In this document: positions 48,153 through 61,600 of the stretch, in pieces
Layout: each line of letters begins with the position of its first letter
Position numbering within the stretch: position 1 is the first letter of the stretch
Assembly (NCBI GenBank): GCA_019787685.1
Contig: JAHNUO010000019.1
Coordinates: 310,001-374,000, forward strand
Source: Chiua virens
Taxonomy: Eukaryota; Basidiomycota; Agaricomycetes; Boletales; Boletaceae
Length of the DNA: 64,000 nt
Direction of reading: 5' to 3'
Notes under the pieces: generated by a model
Told to the model about the DNA's origin: nothing
Seen by the model: the letters and a program-made list of their open reading frames with translations, nothing else
Database searches by the model: none
Program-made: the position numbers and the translations under genes

Positions 48153-51100
48153 CTACGTCACGCTCTTCAACAACGGAAACGCCCTTTCTTGCGCACGCGG
48201 CGATGTGGGCGAGGTCGGCATGGGCGACGACATCGGTGACGCCGCCGGAGACGTTGCCGATGGCGCGTGCACGTCCGACACACCGACGTTCACAGCCCGC
48301 GCCCGCCCAGGGACATACGGTCGGGGCGTCGTCGGACTCTTCACCACGCCCCGTTCGCGGTCCTCGATCACAGGGGACGGGAGGACGTCGTCCATGGGCC
48401 CCAGTCCAGATTGGACGGCGACTTCCATCCCAAAGTCGTCGATGATGCCCCGTGGAGGCGGTCGTTCGACCATAGCTTCGAGGAGCTGTGAATAGACTCG
48501 GTGAGTTTGGGATGGGACTGGATGAGATGGGACGTACCTCGCGCCGAAGATCTTCACCCGCATATTCCCCCTCCATCTCTTCAGGACCCAACAACACCGT
48601 TCCCTTGCGGAATATCTCGCCCTCTTCTTCTACCCAGCTCTTTGACCTGTCGCACGCATCAGCACCAAGCCCCTGACGCCTAAAGACCACCGTACCTATC
48701 CGTCGGCGATGCCATCAGCAAACCTTCCTCGCCCTCCTGCACATCCAGATATCTATGGTCGTCTTCATCCTCGTCCTCGGATTCAGTAATCATGAATGTG
48801 GGACTCAACACTTTTTCGTGTTCCTCTGGCTCGGGTTCTGCTCGCCCCTTACCTTTGTCGACGCGTGGTGTCAGCGGGACGCCCTCGTCGTGCCCGATGG
48901 TTTCCTCCACGTTCGCAGCTCCCTTTATTCCCGTGCCTGCGCAACCGCCAACACCTGTACCATGCAGACCCTCGACATCGAGTCCGAGCCCGTGCCACCG
49001 CGACCGGCGCGCGATACGTGTCGCCAGCGTGTCAACGCCCCCGTTGAGCTGGTCGCAAAGCCCAAGGAGACGCTCCAGCTTGGATTCGTCCACCGCCGAC
49101 GCGCTAGTTTGAATTTGAACCGTCAACGACTCGACCATCTCGCGTGCCTTGTTGATCAGTTCTTGCTCTGGTTCCTGTTCAACACTGGTCCCTGATCCCG
49201 ATGTCCCACCTGCGGTTGCACCGACGCTGGAAGGGCTCGCGTCTGAACTCGGTCGTGGAGTGCGATTTACTTCGACCTCGGCTCGTATTTCCCCCAACAG
49301 CGCCTCCGCACGGGACAGTAAATCCCCCTACCATGATAAAACGATCGAATCAGTTCGCCCGTTCCACCACAATAACACCAAAAGAGGAGATTGGAAGAAA
49401 GAGCATACAACTACCTTGACCTGAAGCCCATCTCCCATCCGAATCGACTTGGCCAACTCGCTTTCCTCGATCAACCCCCACACCCCCTTCCCCAACCCTT
49501 TCCCACTTACAGGTGTCCCTTGCTGTCCCTCATCTGCAATCACACTCGCGTTACCTTGCCCCGCGCCACCCACACCGCCCACACTACCACCCCGCGCCGC
49601 CTTCTCTGCCTCCTCCGTATTCCGTACACACGTGTTCAAAATCTCACGACAGATACTCGCAAATTCTTCGTTGTCGGGTGGAATGTTAAGATCGAGACAA
49701 CGCATGACGTAGTTGGCTTTCAAACCCTTGCTGAGTGCCATGACACCGGCCAGGTCGATGGTGTTATTGGTCAGGTCGAGGTGCACGAGGGAGGCGGATT
49801 CGGGGAGGAACTCGGCAAGAGCAATAGCGCCCGCAGCGGTGAGTTGGGTGGAGGAGAGAAAGAGGCGCTTGAGGGCAGTGTTGAGGGTGAATGCTGTACG
49901 CAACGATTGTATCTAGAGACAATGTCAGAGGTAAACGACACGCCTACGCAAAGAACAAAGAAGCGATAGACAACGGACGTACACCGTCAAGAGTAGGTCC
50001 CGAACAAGGATTCCTACTGAGATCCAGCGTCTCCAAACATAAATTGTATTTCTAGACCTCCAAGTTGAGCACAACTTCACGCACAGAACCGAAAAGAGAA
50101 ACGAAACGCACCAGAGCTTCAGCAATCGACACGAGACAGGGTACATCCAGCTTGTTCTCGCTCAGATTGAGCACCTTGAGCGTGCGATTCCGTTTCAGCA
50201 CTTGGGCAAGGTATGTAACCCCAGACTGACGGGATGCAATATCAGGATATCAACACGTGTCCCTACTAAGGATCGCAGTGCCCGACTCACCCGAAGATCA
50301 TTCCCTCTCAGATCGAGCGTCCGCAGCGCACCCAACCGTGGCAATGTGTCCAATGCGCGTACTTTGCCCAACAAGGCTGCACTCGGACCGTCGTCGTAGC
50401 GCCCCTGTACCCCATTCATACCCAGCCCATCGGTCTTGGTCGAACTCGATGCAGGGTGCCGCGTAGTCACACCACCTTGCGAGTTGGACGAAATGATCGG
50501 GACAGGTTGACCAGTCGCAGAGAGAGGATTTGGTGGCTGAGCTGTGGCTGAGCGTCTGGATCGCGGGATATACGGTGTGTAAGTCGTTTGAGGGCCTAAT
50601 GCGGAAGGGTGTCGTGGAGGTGGGGGTATAGGTCCGGAGCGCGGCGGAGGGGGGAGGTTGGTGGTGCTCGGGACGGGTGAAGACGTCGGAGACATGAATG
50701 TAGAAGACACTGGCGATGGGGAAGGTGCTGGGCTGGCGGGACCAGTAATTCCGGAGCCTGTTACGACGTCTGGGTAATCACGGACCATGAGGGCGAGCGC
50801 GACGGCACCACCGCCCGTTGCGGTTATCTTGTTATGACGAAGGGATATGTTGCGCAAGGACGATGTACGGACCACGCGAGCTGGAGGCTACGTCATGTCC
50901 AAGTCGATTCATAATCACAGGACTCACCGAGGGCTTCGAGTGCATTCGCACGCAGAACACAATCATCCAGGCGGAGCGAAAGAACACCAGGTTCCGGGGC
51001 AGTTGCGAGACACACGACCAAGTAGTCGACTGCTTTCTTATCCATAGGAATTGACGAGAGATCCAGAAATTGTAGATTCTTGGCCTAGCTATGAATGAGC

Positions 51101-51966
51101 ACCCTGGGTTGTGACACGTGTAAACACGGACCTGCAAAGCATACGCGCCCATTATTTTGAACGCGGGTGCTTTGAGTCGACGATTAGATGCGACTGAGAG
51201 GTACTCGAGCGTTCCCGAGATGAGGAGGGAATGTAAGATGGGTTTCAGTTTCTATAGGAGGTCAGTAGACGACGAGGCAGAATAAACGGCGGACACACCA
51301 CATCGTCCAAATCGCACTCTCTCATTGTCAGCTTGCGAAGGCCCCACTCGATGTTGAATACGTCCGAAAGAATGGCGGCAGTGGTAGGGGTAAGTTGAAC
51401 ACCAGACAGATCGACCGTTCGAGGTTTCGTCGCAGATGCTCGCTAAGAGTGAAAGGGTCAATACATCGATTGGCGCGCTTGACATTGCGCTTGCAACCCA
51501 TGCAGCAAAGAATCGTAGGACACACCTTGAAGGCAGCCGACACCGCTGGATCTGGCTCCTCCTCCCTCGACTCGCAACACTCCCGGTAAAATGACTCGAC
51601 CTTGTCCAAGTTCCACCATTCTTCGGTTTCGTTGGGGCCTATCGAGTTGCCTCGCACGATGCGCCTGCGTCTCTCTGACTCCTTTTCTTCGATGGCTCGT
51701 TTTTCATCCTTGAGCGATGAAGTCGATGGTGGGTTGAGCGTCGATATCGGGTAGATGGTTGCGAGGTGTGGAAGGATGAAATGGGCTCTCTTGAGTGGTT
51801 TTGAGGTGTCTTCGGAGTGCGATGCGGTGGGTTGTGTGGGTAGGAAACCTTTGATGCGATTGAGGATGCCAGTTTGCGTTGGTGGTGGACGCTTAAGAAT
51901 TGATTTCCCGGGTATCGGAATGGTCACGGCTGATGATGAAGGCGAACGGGACGAGGAAGGGGTCAT
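48153..51966 (-). CDS. Leucine-rich repeat (RNI-like, PPP1R37-like) protein
   Basis: Start MTPSSSRSPSSSAVTIPIPG at 51966. Exon 1 is 51526-51966 and exon 2 about 51299-51442; several short exons follow, and the stop is at 48153-48155. Early residues include 'KSILKRPPP' and 'FYRECCESREEEPD'. RNI-type leucine-rich repeats follow: 'TVDLSGVQLTPTTAAIL', 'LQFLDLSSIPMDKKAVDYL', 'SLRNISLRHNKITATGGGA', 'LRTLDLRGNDLR', 'LKVLNLSENKLDVPCL', 'LCLETLDLSRNPC', 'LVHLDLTNNTIDLAGVM'. A Ser/Pro-rich insert (about 50400-50750) splits the repeats. The C-terminal third is low complexity, with a coiled-coil-like stretch and an acidic block, and ends with 'PPPRGIIDDFGMEV' followed by a variable tail. It resembles PPP1R37-type phosphatase-1 regulators by layout only. 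It sits as an unrelated single gene inside the WD40 array. Confidence 0.85.
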
Positions 51967-52552
51967 GACAAGATGCTAATGATTTAGACGAGGTCGTCGT
52001 CGCATTTGGCAAGCAACACAAATTCACTAGCGAACTAATCCTCAGTGAACCGAATATGGCCCTAGTCATCAAGATTTCAAGTATCGGTCCCTAAGGTCGG
52101 CGCATGTCCTCATATGTAACGCGCCCTTGTCAATGCTCCTCTCGTGTTCAAGCTCTCAACATCGATTTCGAATGGCGTCAAAGAATGAACAATTCGCGGA
52201 ATAGTCTGATGAACCCTGATCAGCCCAGTCGTCTCCTTCGTGTTATCACGGAGCGCAGTATTCTCTGGACTAGGTGCAAATTTATCCAGTCGATATGGTA
52301 CCGGCTAAGGACAAAAATCGGCGACGAAGACGATATAGCGGGTGGGTACGGTTCAACACCAACGAATTTGCTCAGTATCATATTGATTGTAAACCCAACT
52401 CAGGCACGTATTTGTCTTCACATTCTGCTGTCTGGTTAGGGTACTGTCATTTATGCCGACCGAGTGTGTCCACACCAGTTCCGAAATCAGGCAGTTTCGT
52501 ATCGACCAAGACTGGGTTCATCGCCATGAAGAAAGACAAAACATCAAAAACA
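51967..52552. other. Intergenic between LRR gene and copy F
   Basis: Upstream region of the LRR gene and downstream region of copy F. Short frames only; nothing recognised. Confidence 0.4.
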
Positions 52553-55245
52553 TCAAACTACTTCCAAAACCTCAATACGGATGTCCCTTGGGACTTCACT
52601 CCCCATCCCGCGGATGGCAATCTCATGGTCGGCAGCGACTCGCCTATATGCACCATCTGGCTGCTTCAAGAGTAACAGCGCACTAAAAGGTTGTCCCAAG
52701 CGTGCAATCAACTCTAGGGCCTGCGTGTACATGTTCGTGGTTGAGGGGTTGGTCGGGGCCTCCTCGATCATCGAGGCGTGCACCAACTCGACATCTACTT
52801 CCGCAGCATCCCCATCATCCGTGTTCGATTCTGCATCCGAATCAGAACTGTCCCCTTCCCATGTTATGCGACCACGGTCCTCGCGAAGAAGATGGATCCA
52901 TGGATTCACTAGGACGAGTCTCCGCACTTCCTTCAACGGGAGCGACTCTTCCGTTGTGAAATCAACGTCCCCAAGTGCAACCGCCTCTGCACGATAGACG
53001 TTTCCTTGCTCTCTCCGGAGTCTTCTTACGCGGAACACGATGCATGGCAGAAGCAGACGGAAGTGGGTAAACCGTGCCGGTTGCAAGCGGGTAATGCACC
53101 TGTAAGTCGCCACAGCATCAATGAGGGAAAAAACAGTTCGTAGCTCCGTGGTTCGCCTTTCCAATTCCTCGGCCCCCAGAGATGGAGGAACAAGTGCGGT
53201 TTGACCATAAACCGCTGGTGACTTGGGAAGGCAGCTGTTACACTTGGATGACTCGCCAGTCCACGCCAGCAGCGTCACCTCGCCTGAGCGTCTTATAATC
53301 TCCTGCAGGATGTGACCATGGGCAGCTTCTCTCTCGTTCTCGGGTAATGGAGCGACCATCTTTTGAAGTGTCTCTCCAATCTCCTTGATGGATCCAGAGC
53401 TATACAGTGTTTCACAAAGGCGTTGCCATGCGACAGACTCGAGGTTTTGGAAATTCCAGTTGAATATCTTTGAGGCGACTAAGCGTTGGTAATACTGCAC
53501 CACCGAGGGAAAACGTACAATGTGTATCGTCATTAAAGGACCTCGTTCGTCTGGGGTGAAAGATGCCTTCACAAGGCCAAGTGTTCGAACAGCATCTTCG
53601 TAGTTCCCTTGCTTCAGGTACATATTCCCAAGAACCTATTGAGAATAAATGGCTTTGTTCGCAAAATCTGCATGGTGTGCGCACTTGAAAGTGGTAACCT
53701 CCTGATGTCTCACCAACGACACCATTGACCAAACTACGAAGGCGCGATATTGCTTCTTGACGTTTATTGCATACGAATGCGAGGATGGACTATGCGAGAC
53801 ACATTTTCAGTACATTGGTCACAGAATGTACTGTGCACACACACCTTGATGACCAAGAGAAGCTCAATATCATTTGGATTACAACTGTGAAACGTCAAGT
53901 CAAACTCTTCAAGCGCGGCTTCTTCTTGACCTATACCGGCGGGTCCCACGGACTTGGCTATCTGGCCGATAGGCGATCGCTTGATCTTGAGGGACTTTGC
54001 ACGACTGAGGTAAACACAGTGATAATGCAGGGAATGAAACTGTTACCATCTCAGCGTCCTCAGTTGCAGTTTTCCATTCCCCTAGATGTGCCCGTATGAT
54101 TGCCCTAGTTGCGAGGGCTTCGTGGCTTGGATTCGATGATTCCGCGATCTCGTCCGATAATACGGATTCTGTTTCTATCGGATTGCCTGCTATCAAAGAT
54201 TGGAGTACTGTCTCCCTCACTCGCATGAGTGGAAGCCTAGAAACTGAGGGCGAATCGAGTGCATGAAGGTAAAGTTCGGGTAGAAGCTCCTGTAGTGTGT
54301 GAACTGTGATTCCCGTGCTATGCCCACATGCGAGGTGCCTCCCGTCACAAGAGATGGCAATGCAAGTAACGAGTGCGGTGTGGTTAATGCGGGTTATCTC
54401 TTTGCGGGAAGAGGGATCCCAGAATGAGACCGATGAACCAGCAGAACACGCAATGAATTTGCTGTTTGTTACGATAGACACTTGCTGACCGTTGCTGTCG
54501 TGAATGGGCCACTCTGAGCGAGAGAATGTAGATGTGTCAAGGCAGGAAATTTTGCCCTGCGATGCGGCGAAGAGTTGCTGCCCATCAGCAGACCAAGCAA
54601 GTGGAGTGGTACCCGCCCATCCTGGACCGACGCCCACTGAGATCTCGAAGAGCTTATCTCCAGAGTATGTATCATAGACGCCGCCGCATGGATAGTTCTG
54701 TGTGGCTGTAGCAATTCGATTTGTATCTGGAGAAAATCTGACACCAATGACGCTAGTGTTGTGGAGTAGAGGAGTGATAAGTCTGGCGCCAGAAGTGATG
54801 TCGAAAATCCGGGCAGTCTTGTCATGGGATCCGGAGGCAAACAATCTAGAGTCGCTTGACACGTCGACCGCGCAGACAAAGCTCGTGTGTGTGTCATGGT
54901 CTGCAACCTCGAGCACTTGTTGGTGAGTGAGTGCACTCCAAACGACGACGGAACGTCCTGAACCACTGGTTACAATCCATTTACCATCCGCTGACACAAC
55001 GGTAGCGTAGACAATTCCGTTGAATTTCATCGCCAAACCACCGACCTCCACTCCGACGTCCGAGATACTCCACTGACGGATGGCGCCAGATTTGTCTGCA
55101 CCCACAACGACACCATCTGGCTTGAAGGCGACGCACATTAAATTCTTTTGGGTCGTGAGTTCGATTGCTTTTGCACCTGGACCGCAGTGAACCGTCAAAA
55201 CTCAGGATTCCAAGTAGTCGTCGAACGGAATTCGTACGTACTCAT
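52553..55245 (-). CDS. WD40-TPR family protein, copy F (divergent)
   Basis: Minus strand. Proposed first exon ATGA (55242-55245) with a 41-bp intron to 55201, giving MILTVHCGPG. Copy G independently gives MILTFDYGPG, which supports this start. Exon 2 (to about 54050) is an open WD40 propeller ('HDKTARIFDITSGARLITPL', 'SSVSFWDPSSRKEITRI'). TPR-like exons follow (about 53970-53580), then a C-terminal exon open to 52553 ('SKCNSCLPKSPAVYGQT', 'LLLKQPDGAYRRVAADHEI'). No frame break was seen. Clearly more distant from A-E than those are from each other, and paired with G. Confidence 0.85.
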
Positions 55246-55685
55246 AGTATTTCTGACAGTCATGTCGTTCTTCAAGAAGCTGGGGGATATTACTGATCGA
55301 TGGATCGATGAAGTGCCGTGGTGTGGCCCTCTCTCTAAATAAGGTAAGTACCTTGGTCGATTAGATCGCCACGTGTAGGGATCTCAACGTCAACTCTCAA
55401 GGCCTACAGGATCAATAGCAATCAATCAACTTCAGTTGAAGTTGAAGGTAATTTGTCAATTACATAGAATCTGGTGTGAAATGCGAGAGCGCACTACGTA
55501 CCGTCTTCGAGTTATTTGATTTAGAAGATAGTCGTTCTACATGTCATTTTTACCATACATAAGGAAGTACTGTTTACATCGCGAGAACTTGGCATGAAAC
55601 TACTAGGATAATGGTACACTGGTGTTGAATACAATGGGACGAACAAACGGAGGTACATAGAAAGAAAGCCGACAAACCAACGATA
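55246..55685. other. Intergenic, upstream of copy F
   Basis: About 440 bases with no coding frame of substance. Should contain the promoter of F and the 3' end of G. Confidence 0.4.
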
Positions 55686-58363
55686 TCAAACTACTTCCAA
55701 AAGCTCCACACGGATGTCCCTTGGAACGTTATTCCCCATCCCGCGGATGACAATCTCATGATCAGCAGCGACCCGCTTGTACGCACCATCCGGCTGCTTC
55801 AAAAGCAACAGCGCGCTGAAAGATTGACCCAAAAACGCGATCAAGCGCAAGGCCCGGGTGTCCATGTCCGTGTCTGGAGGAGTGGGCTGGATTTCCTCGA
55901 TCATCGGGGCATGCATCAATTCAGCATATGCTTCCGCATCGCTGTCCACATCCACATTCGTGTTTGATTCGGTGTCCGAGTCCGAATTGTCCCCGTCCCA
56001 TCCAATGCTACCACAGGCATCGCGAAGGAGATGAATCCATGGGTTCACGAAGACGAGCCTCCGCGCATCCTTCAGCGAGAGCGAGTCTCCGGTTGTGAAT
56101 TCTACGTCCCCAAGTGCAGCCGTCTCTGCGCAATAGACATCTCTTTGTAGTCTTTGCAGTCTTTTCGCGCGGAAGACGATGCATGGCAGGTGCAGACGAA
56201 AGTGGGTGAACCGGACCGGTTGAGAGCGAGTAATCCAACTATACGTCACCAGAGCATCAGCCACGGGGAAGATCTTTCGTAACTCGGCTGCTCGCTTTTC
56301 CAACTCATCTTCTCCAAAGGGCAGGATGGTAAACTGGGTTTATCATAAACGGTTGGAGTCCTGGGAAGGCAGCTGTTGCAGGTAGATGATTTTCCAGTCC
56401 ATGCAAGTAGTGTCACTTCGCGCGAACGCGTTACGATCTCTTGCAGGATCTGACCATGCATAGCTTCCTTTTCTTCCTCGGTCGTCGAGTGGCTAGCTAT
56501 CTTGAGAAGAGTCTCTCCGAGTTCCTTTAAGGATCTAGAGGTATATAAAGTCTGACATAGACGCTCCCATGCGATGAGTTTGAGGTTCTCAAAGTCCCAG
56601 TTGAACACCTTTGCACAAAATTGGTATATGCGACAACGGAATGTTGGAGCAACACTCACAATAGATATTGTCATCAGAGGACCGCGCTCTTCAGTGGTAA
56701 AAGGGTTCTTCACAGAGTCAAGAGTTTGAACCGCATTTTTGTAGTCCCCTTGCTTCAAGTGCATATTTCCTAGAATCTGCCGAGAATACATTAGTAATGA
56801 GGTTTTCTTTGCGACGCGTGGTGTACTTGCCTGGAAGCAGAAGCCTCTGGTCGTCTCATCATCACCAGCGATCAAGCTACGAAGTCGTGATATCGCTTGT
56901 TCACGCTTGCTGCACGTAAACACAAGAATAGACTAGATAAGGCAAGTCTTCACCTCGTTCGCGGGGATTATGATACATACATACCTTGATGGCCAAGAGA
57001 AGCTTGTTATCGCCTAGATCGCAGTCACGAAACGCCAAATCAAAGTCATCAAGTGCGACTTCTTGTTTTCCATTACCTGCAAGGGCGACAGACCTCGCGA
57101 TCTGACCAATAGGCGACAATTTGATCTTGAGAGACTTTAGGCGGACGTGAGTAAATATGAAGAAATCATGGCAGAGAGTGCAATGTTACCATTTCAGCGT
57201 CCTCGATTGCAGTTTTCCATTCTCTCAAGTGTGCTCGCATGAGTGCCCTGGTCGCATATGCGTAATGGCTCGGTTTGGAACAACCCGCGATCTCTTCTGA
57301 CAATATTGACTCGGTCTCTGCTGGCATGCCGAGTACCCATGATTTCATTACTGTCTCAGTCACTTGCATAAGTGGAAGGCAGGAAATCCCCAGTGTGAGG
57401 TAGCGTTCAGGAAGAAATTCCTCCAGTTTGCGAATTGTGATTCCTGTACAATCTCCAGTTGCAAGGTACCTCCCGTCAAAAGAGATAGCGACGCAAGTAA
57501 TTGGTTCGTCATGGGTGAGAATCTGGCGTATCTGCTCGTGTGAAGAAAGATCCCAAAAGGTAACAGAAGAGCCAGCAGAACACGCAATGAATGTGCCGTT
57601 TGTTACAATAGACACTTGCTGACTGTTATTGTCATGAATAGGCCACTCTGAGCGAGAGGATGTGGATACGTCAAGGTAGGTGATCTTGCCTTGTGAAGCA
57701 GCGAAGAGTTTCTGGCCGTCAGGGGACCAGGCAAGAGGAGTGATAGGCGCCCACTGGGCGGCGACTGGGAATTCGAGTAGCTTGTCTCCGGAGAATGCAT
57801 TATATATCCCCAAAAATGCATGGATTTGTGTGATTGTAGCAATTCGACTTGCATCTGGAGAAAACTTGACACCAACCACTGACTCCGGGTGCCGCAGAGG
57901 AGGAACAAGTCTCGTGCCGGAGGTGATGTCAAAGATCCGAACAGTCTTGTCATGGGATCCAGAGGCAAATCGTTTGGAGTCGCTTGAGACATCGACTGTG
58001 CAGACATGACCCGGATAGACGTCATGATCCTTGACCTCGATTACTCGTTGGTGAGTGACCGCGTTCCAAACGATGACCAAACCTCCTAAACCACTTGTCA
58101 CTATCCATTGACCATCTGCTGACACAACGGCAGCATAGACGGTCCCCTCGAATTGCATTCCCGAACCACTGACATCAAGTCTGTCCTCAACACTCCATTG
58201 ATGAATGGCACCAGATTCGTCTCCACCGACGAGGACACCACCTGGTTTGAAGGCAAGACTCCGTAAATTCCTTTGACTCGTGATTTTGAATTCCGTTGCA
58301 CCTGGACCATAGTCAAATGTCAAGACTGGATTCTGAGAGACCACGAAACTTCTACACACTCAT
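55686..58363 (-). CDS. WD40-TPR family protein, copy G (divergent)
   Basis: Minus strand. Proposed first exon ATGA (58360-58363), then a very short intron (58326-58359, 34 bp), giving MILTFDYGPG. The WD40 exon is open to about 57190 ('HDKTVRIFDITSGTRLVPPL', 'SSVTFWDLSSHEQIRQI'). The TPR-like part (57119-56740) and the C-terminal domain follow. One base appears to be missing near 56338, where 'VYD' should run into 'TQFTILPFGEDELEKRAAEL', so the C-terminal domain reads in another frame from there to 55686. Closest relative in the window is F. The 34-bp intron is unusually short, so the 5' structure is less certain than the body. Confidence 0.8.
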
Positions 58364-58696
58364 GTCCGAGGCAGTGACTCCGAGTCTTGGTAAGTATTCA
58401 AACCTTTGAGGGTTTGGGAATCAGTGGACGGGCTATAATTGCAAGGTCGAACAATATTACGAACCCTTCCCGGATCTCAGATAATTTTCTTGAGTTCACA
58501 TCAATCGCGCCCCCAACCCTATGTCCCTGGCGCCTAAAAGAAGCTTTTCATGACGAACACGAGGTTGCTGCGCAGCTTGGCATTGCAATCACTGCCTCGT
58601 GAGCTCAGCCCTGAAGCTATATACCATCATCCATCCCCCGCTAACACCCCCTACCACAGATTTCCACACCTTTTTCCAGCTTTTTAGCCACGACTC
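58364..58696. promoter_or_regulatory. Divergent intergenic region between copy G and the CHAT gene
   Basis: 333 bases separate the start codons of two genes pointing away from each other, so both promoters lie here. No specific motif can be assigned. Confidence 0.4.
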
Positions 58697-61600
58697 ATGG
58701 GTCAAGACTACTCGCGTGGCCTTACTTCTCAATTGGCTTCCCCCATACAATCATGGTATCGTAGGAGAGAGCGTACCAATGAGAGCTCGGATGCATTGCT
58801 CTCGCCAGATGAGTCAATGGTTGTGGATGATACACAGTGTCCCTTGATCACTCGTAAGTTCTGTGCCACAAACCCTAGGCCTGAGGGATCACTGACGGAG
58901 ATAGACATTCATGTCACACATATTTCCACCGAGCTGGGACGCATCCCTGTTGGATTTTATGTTAGCGTAAAAAGCGAAATTGGGATGTACCACACCCCGA
59001 ACAAACCTGCTGAGGTTGGCAAGGACGTCGTCGAATGGGATGACAAGATTTTGCTGTGAGTCTTCTCCCTCTTTGTCTTGTTTATTGTTCATCCAACGAC
59101 GTTCAAGGCCCTCTGAGCATTCATCGAAAATCTCTCTCTCAGTATTTGCATCGTTCGAGCCGGAATCGACACTAGGAGCTGGGAAGGCTCTTCGTGAGAT
59201 CGAGGTCACTGTTGGCGAGTTACTCGATCATAGTGGCGAATCCGAATGTAAGTGATGTCGTTTCTGTTTGCTTCACACATCTAGACTTTGTCACATAGTT
59301 ATTACACTTTCCGAACAAGACGATGGGAATCTTCAAGTTGATATCAGGATTCAAAGAATTGTTGGTCCGAGTGAATATGCAGCTGTCCCAAATGTGAGCT
59401 CTTCACGGTGACTGACGATTTCATATTTACTTATCTTATTTGGTCAGCCTAGTACCACATCAGGGGAAACACCCCGGATCAGGGGATTGATGGATATGAC
59501 CCGTTGTGCACTCATTCGTTGTCGTGAACTCCTGGGATATCCCTTCCGATGGATCTTCAACCCAGACTTGCTTGCCCTGCTCGAACTGCCTGGCACTCTT
59601 TTCTGCCTTCTTTTGGTGGGCATTGCTAGCCTGATCGACTCGGATCTCGATAGGGCAATTTCTATGCTAGAGGTTGCAGTGAAATACACCTCAGATGATC
59701 GCTCTCACAAGCCTTTATTGCTTGACATCCTTGGCAGTTTATTGTTGGAGCGTTATGAGTGCTCTGGGGACGTCGTGGACATGGAGAGGTCTCTTTCTTT
59801 GGAAGAGCATGCACTGCAACTCATGCCGGATGGTGATCCAGACAAGTATGAAATAGTATCCAGCCTCGCAATGACTTTGTTGAGTCGTTATGAGCGCTTT
59901 GGGGACATCGAGGACCTGGAGAAATCAATATCACTGAAGGAGGATGTATTGCGACTCATGCCAGATGGTGATCCAGACAAACCTACTGGGCTAGGCATCC
60001 TCGCAATGTCATTGTCGAGTCGCTATGAACGCTTTGGGGACATCGTGGACCTAGAGAGGTCTATCTCTTTGAAACAGAATGCACTGCGGCTCACATCGGA
60101 TGGCCATCCAGACAAACCTACGTGGCTAGTAAATCTCGCGATGTCATTATGGAGTCGCTATGAGCGCTTCGGGGACATCATGGACCTGGAGAAGTCGATA
60201 TCATTGAAGGAGGATGCATTACGACTCATGCCAGATGGGGATCCAGACAAGCCTGAAATTCTGGCCAACCTCGCAGTGTCACTGTGGAATCGTTACGAAG
60301 GCTTCGGGGACATCATAGACCTGGAGAAGTCTATGTCTTTGGCACAGAATGCACTGCAGCTCACGCCGGATGACCATCCAGATAGACCCAAACGGCTAGA
60401 TCGCCTTGGGATGTCATTTTGGAGTCGCTACGAGTGCTTCAGGAACACTGTGGACCTGGAGAAGTCAATAAAATTGAGAGAGGATGCATTGCTACTCGTG
60501 CCAGCTGGAGATCCAGAAAAGCCTACAATTCTAGCCGACCTCGCGGTGTCACTGTGGAGTCGCTATGAACGCTTTGGGGACGTCGTGGACCTGGAGAAGT
60601 TGATATCATTGAAGGAGCATGCATTGCAACTCATGCCAGATGATCATCCAAACAAACCTGCACTGCTAGGCAACCTTGCGGTGTCATTGTCGAGTCGCTA
60701 TGAACGCTTTGGGGACATTATGGACCTGGAGAAGTCCATGTCTTTGGAACAGAATGCAGTGCGGCTCAGGCCGCTAGATAACCATCCATACAAACCTACA
60801 CGTGTAGTCAACCTCGCGGCGTCATTCTGGACACGCTATGAACACTTTGGGGACATTGCAGGACCTGGAGAAGTCGATATCACTGAATGAGAATGTATTG
60901 CGGCTCACGCCAGATAATCATCCAAAGAAACCTACACAGCTAGTCAACCTTGCAGGTGTCATTGTCAAGTCGCCATGAGCGCTTTGGGGACATCGTGGAC
61001 CTGGGGAAGTCGATATCGCTGATGGAGGATGCACTGCGACTCACGCCGGATGATCATCCAGATCAAACCTATAAGGCTTGTCAACCTCGCAGTGTCATTG
61101 TCAAGTCGTTATGAGTGCTTGGGGGACATCGTGGACCTGGAGAAGTTGATATCATTGAAGGAGGATGCATTGCGACTCACGCCGGGCGATCACCCAGACA
61201 AACCTGGAAGGCTTCGCCAGTCTCGCAGTGACATTGTTGAGCCGTTATGAGCACTTGGGGGACATCGTGGACCTAGAGAAGTCGATATCATTGGGGGAGG
61301 ACGCTGTACAGTCCACCCCGGATGGTCATCCGGATATGCCTCTATTCTTGAATAACACGGCTCTGTCACTTTGGTGGAGATTTCGACTGATCGGAGAAGC
61401 GTCGACTTCTGACCTTCACCGAGCCATCTCGTACTTGCTCTCGCGCAACTCATTGCTACACAGGCCAGCCTTCTGTATGCTTCCAGTCGTCCCACTTTTC
61501 AACTTGGATCTCGTGTCTTCGACTCATCCCGCAGGAAATTCAATCTCTCTTCGAGGCATACATGGTTGCCATCGACCTTCTTCCCCATTTAGCATGGATC

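Noticed and set aside
47728..48690. A 320-codon open frame on the minus strand
   Set aside because: It overlaps the last exons of the LRR gene. The first part reads in that gene's frame (KSWVEEEGEIFRKG), but the rest runs through an intron and the final exon in a different frame. The spliced LRR model explains the conserved segments better.
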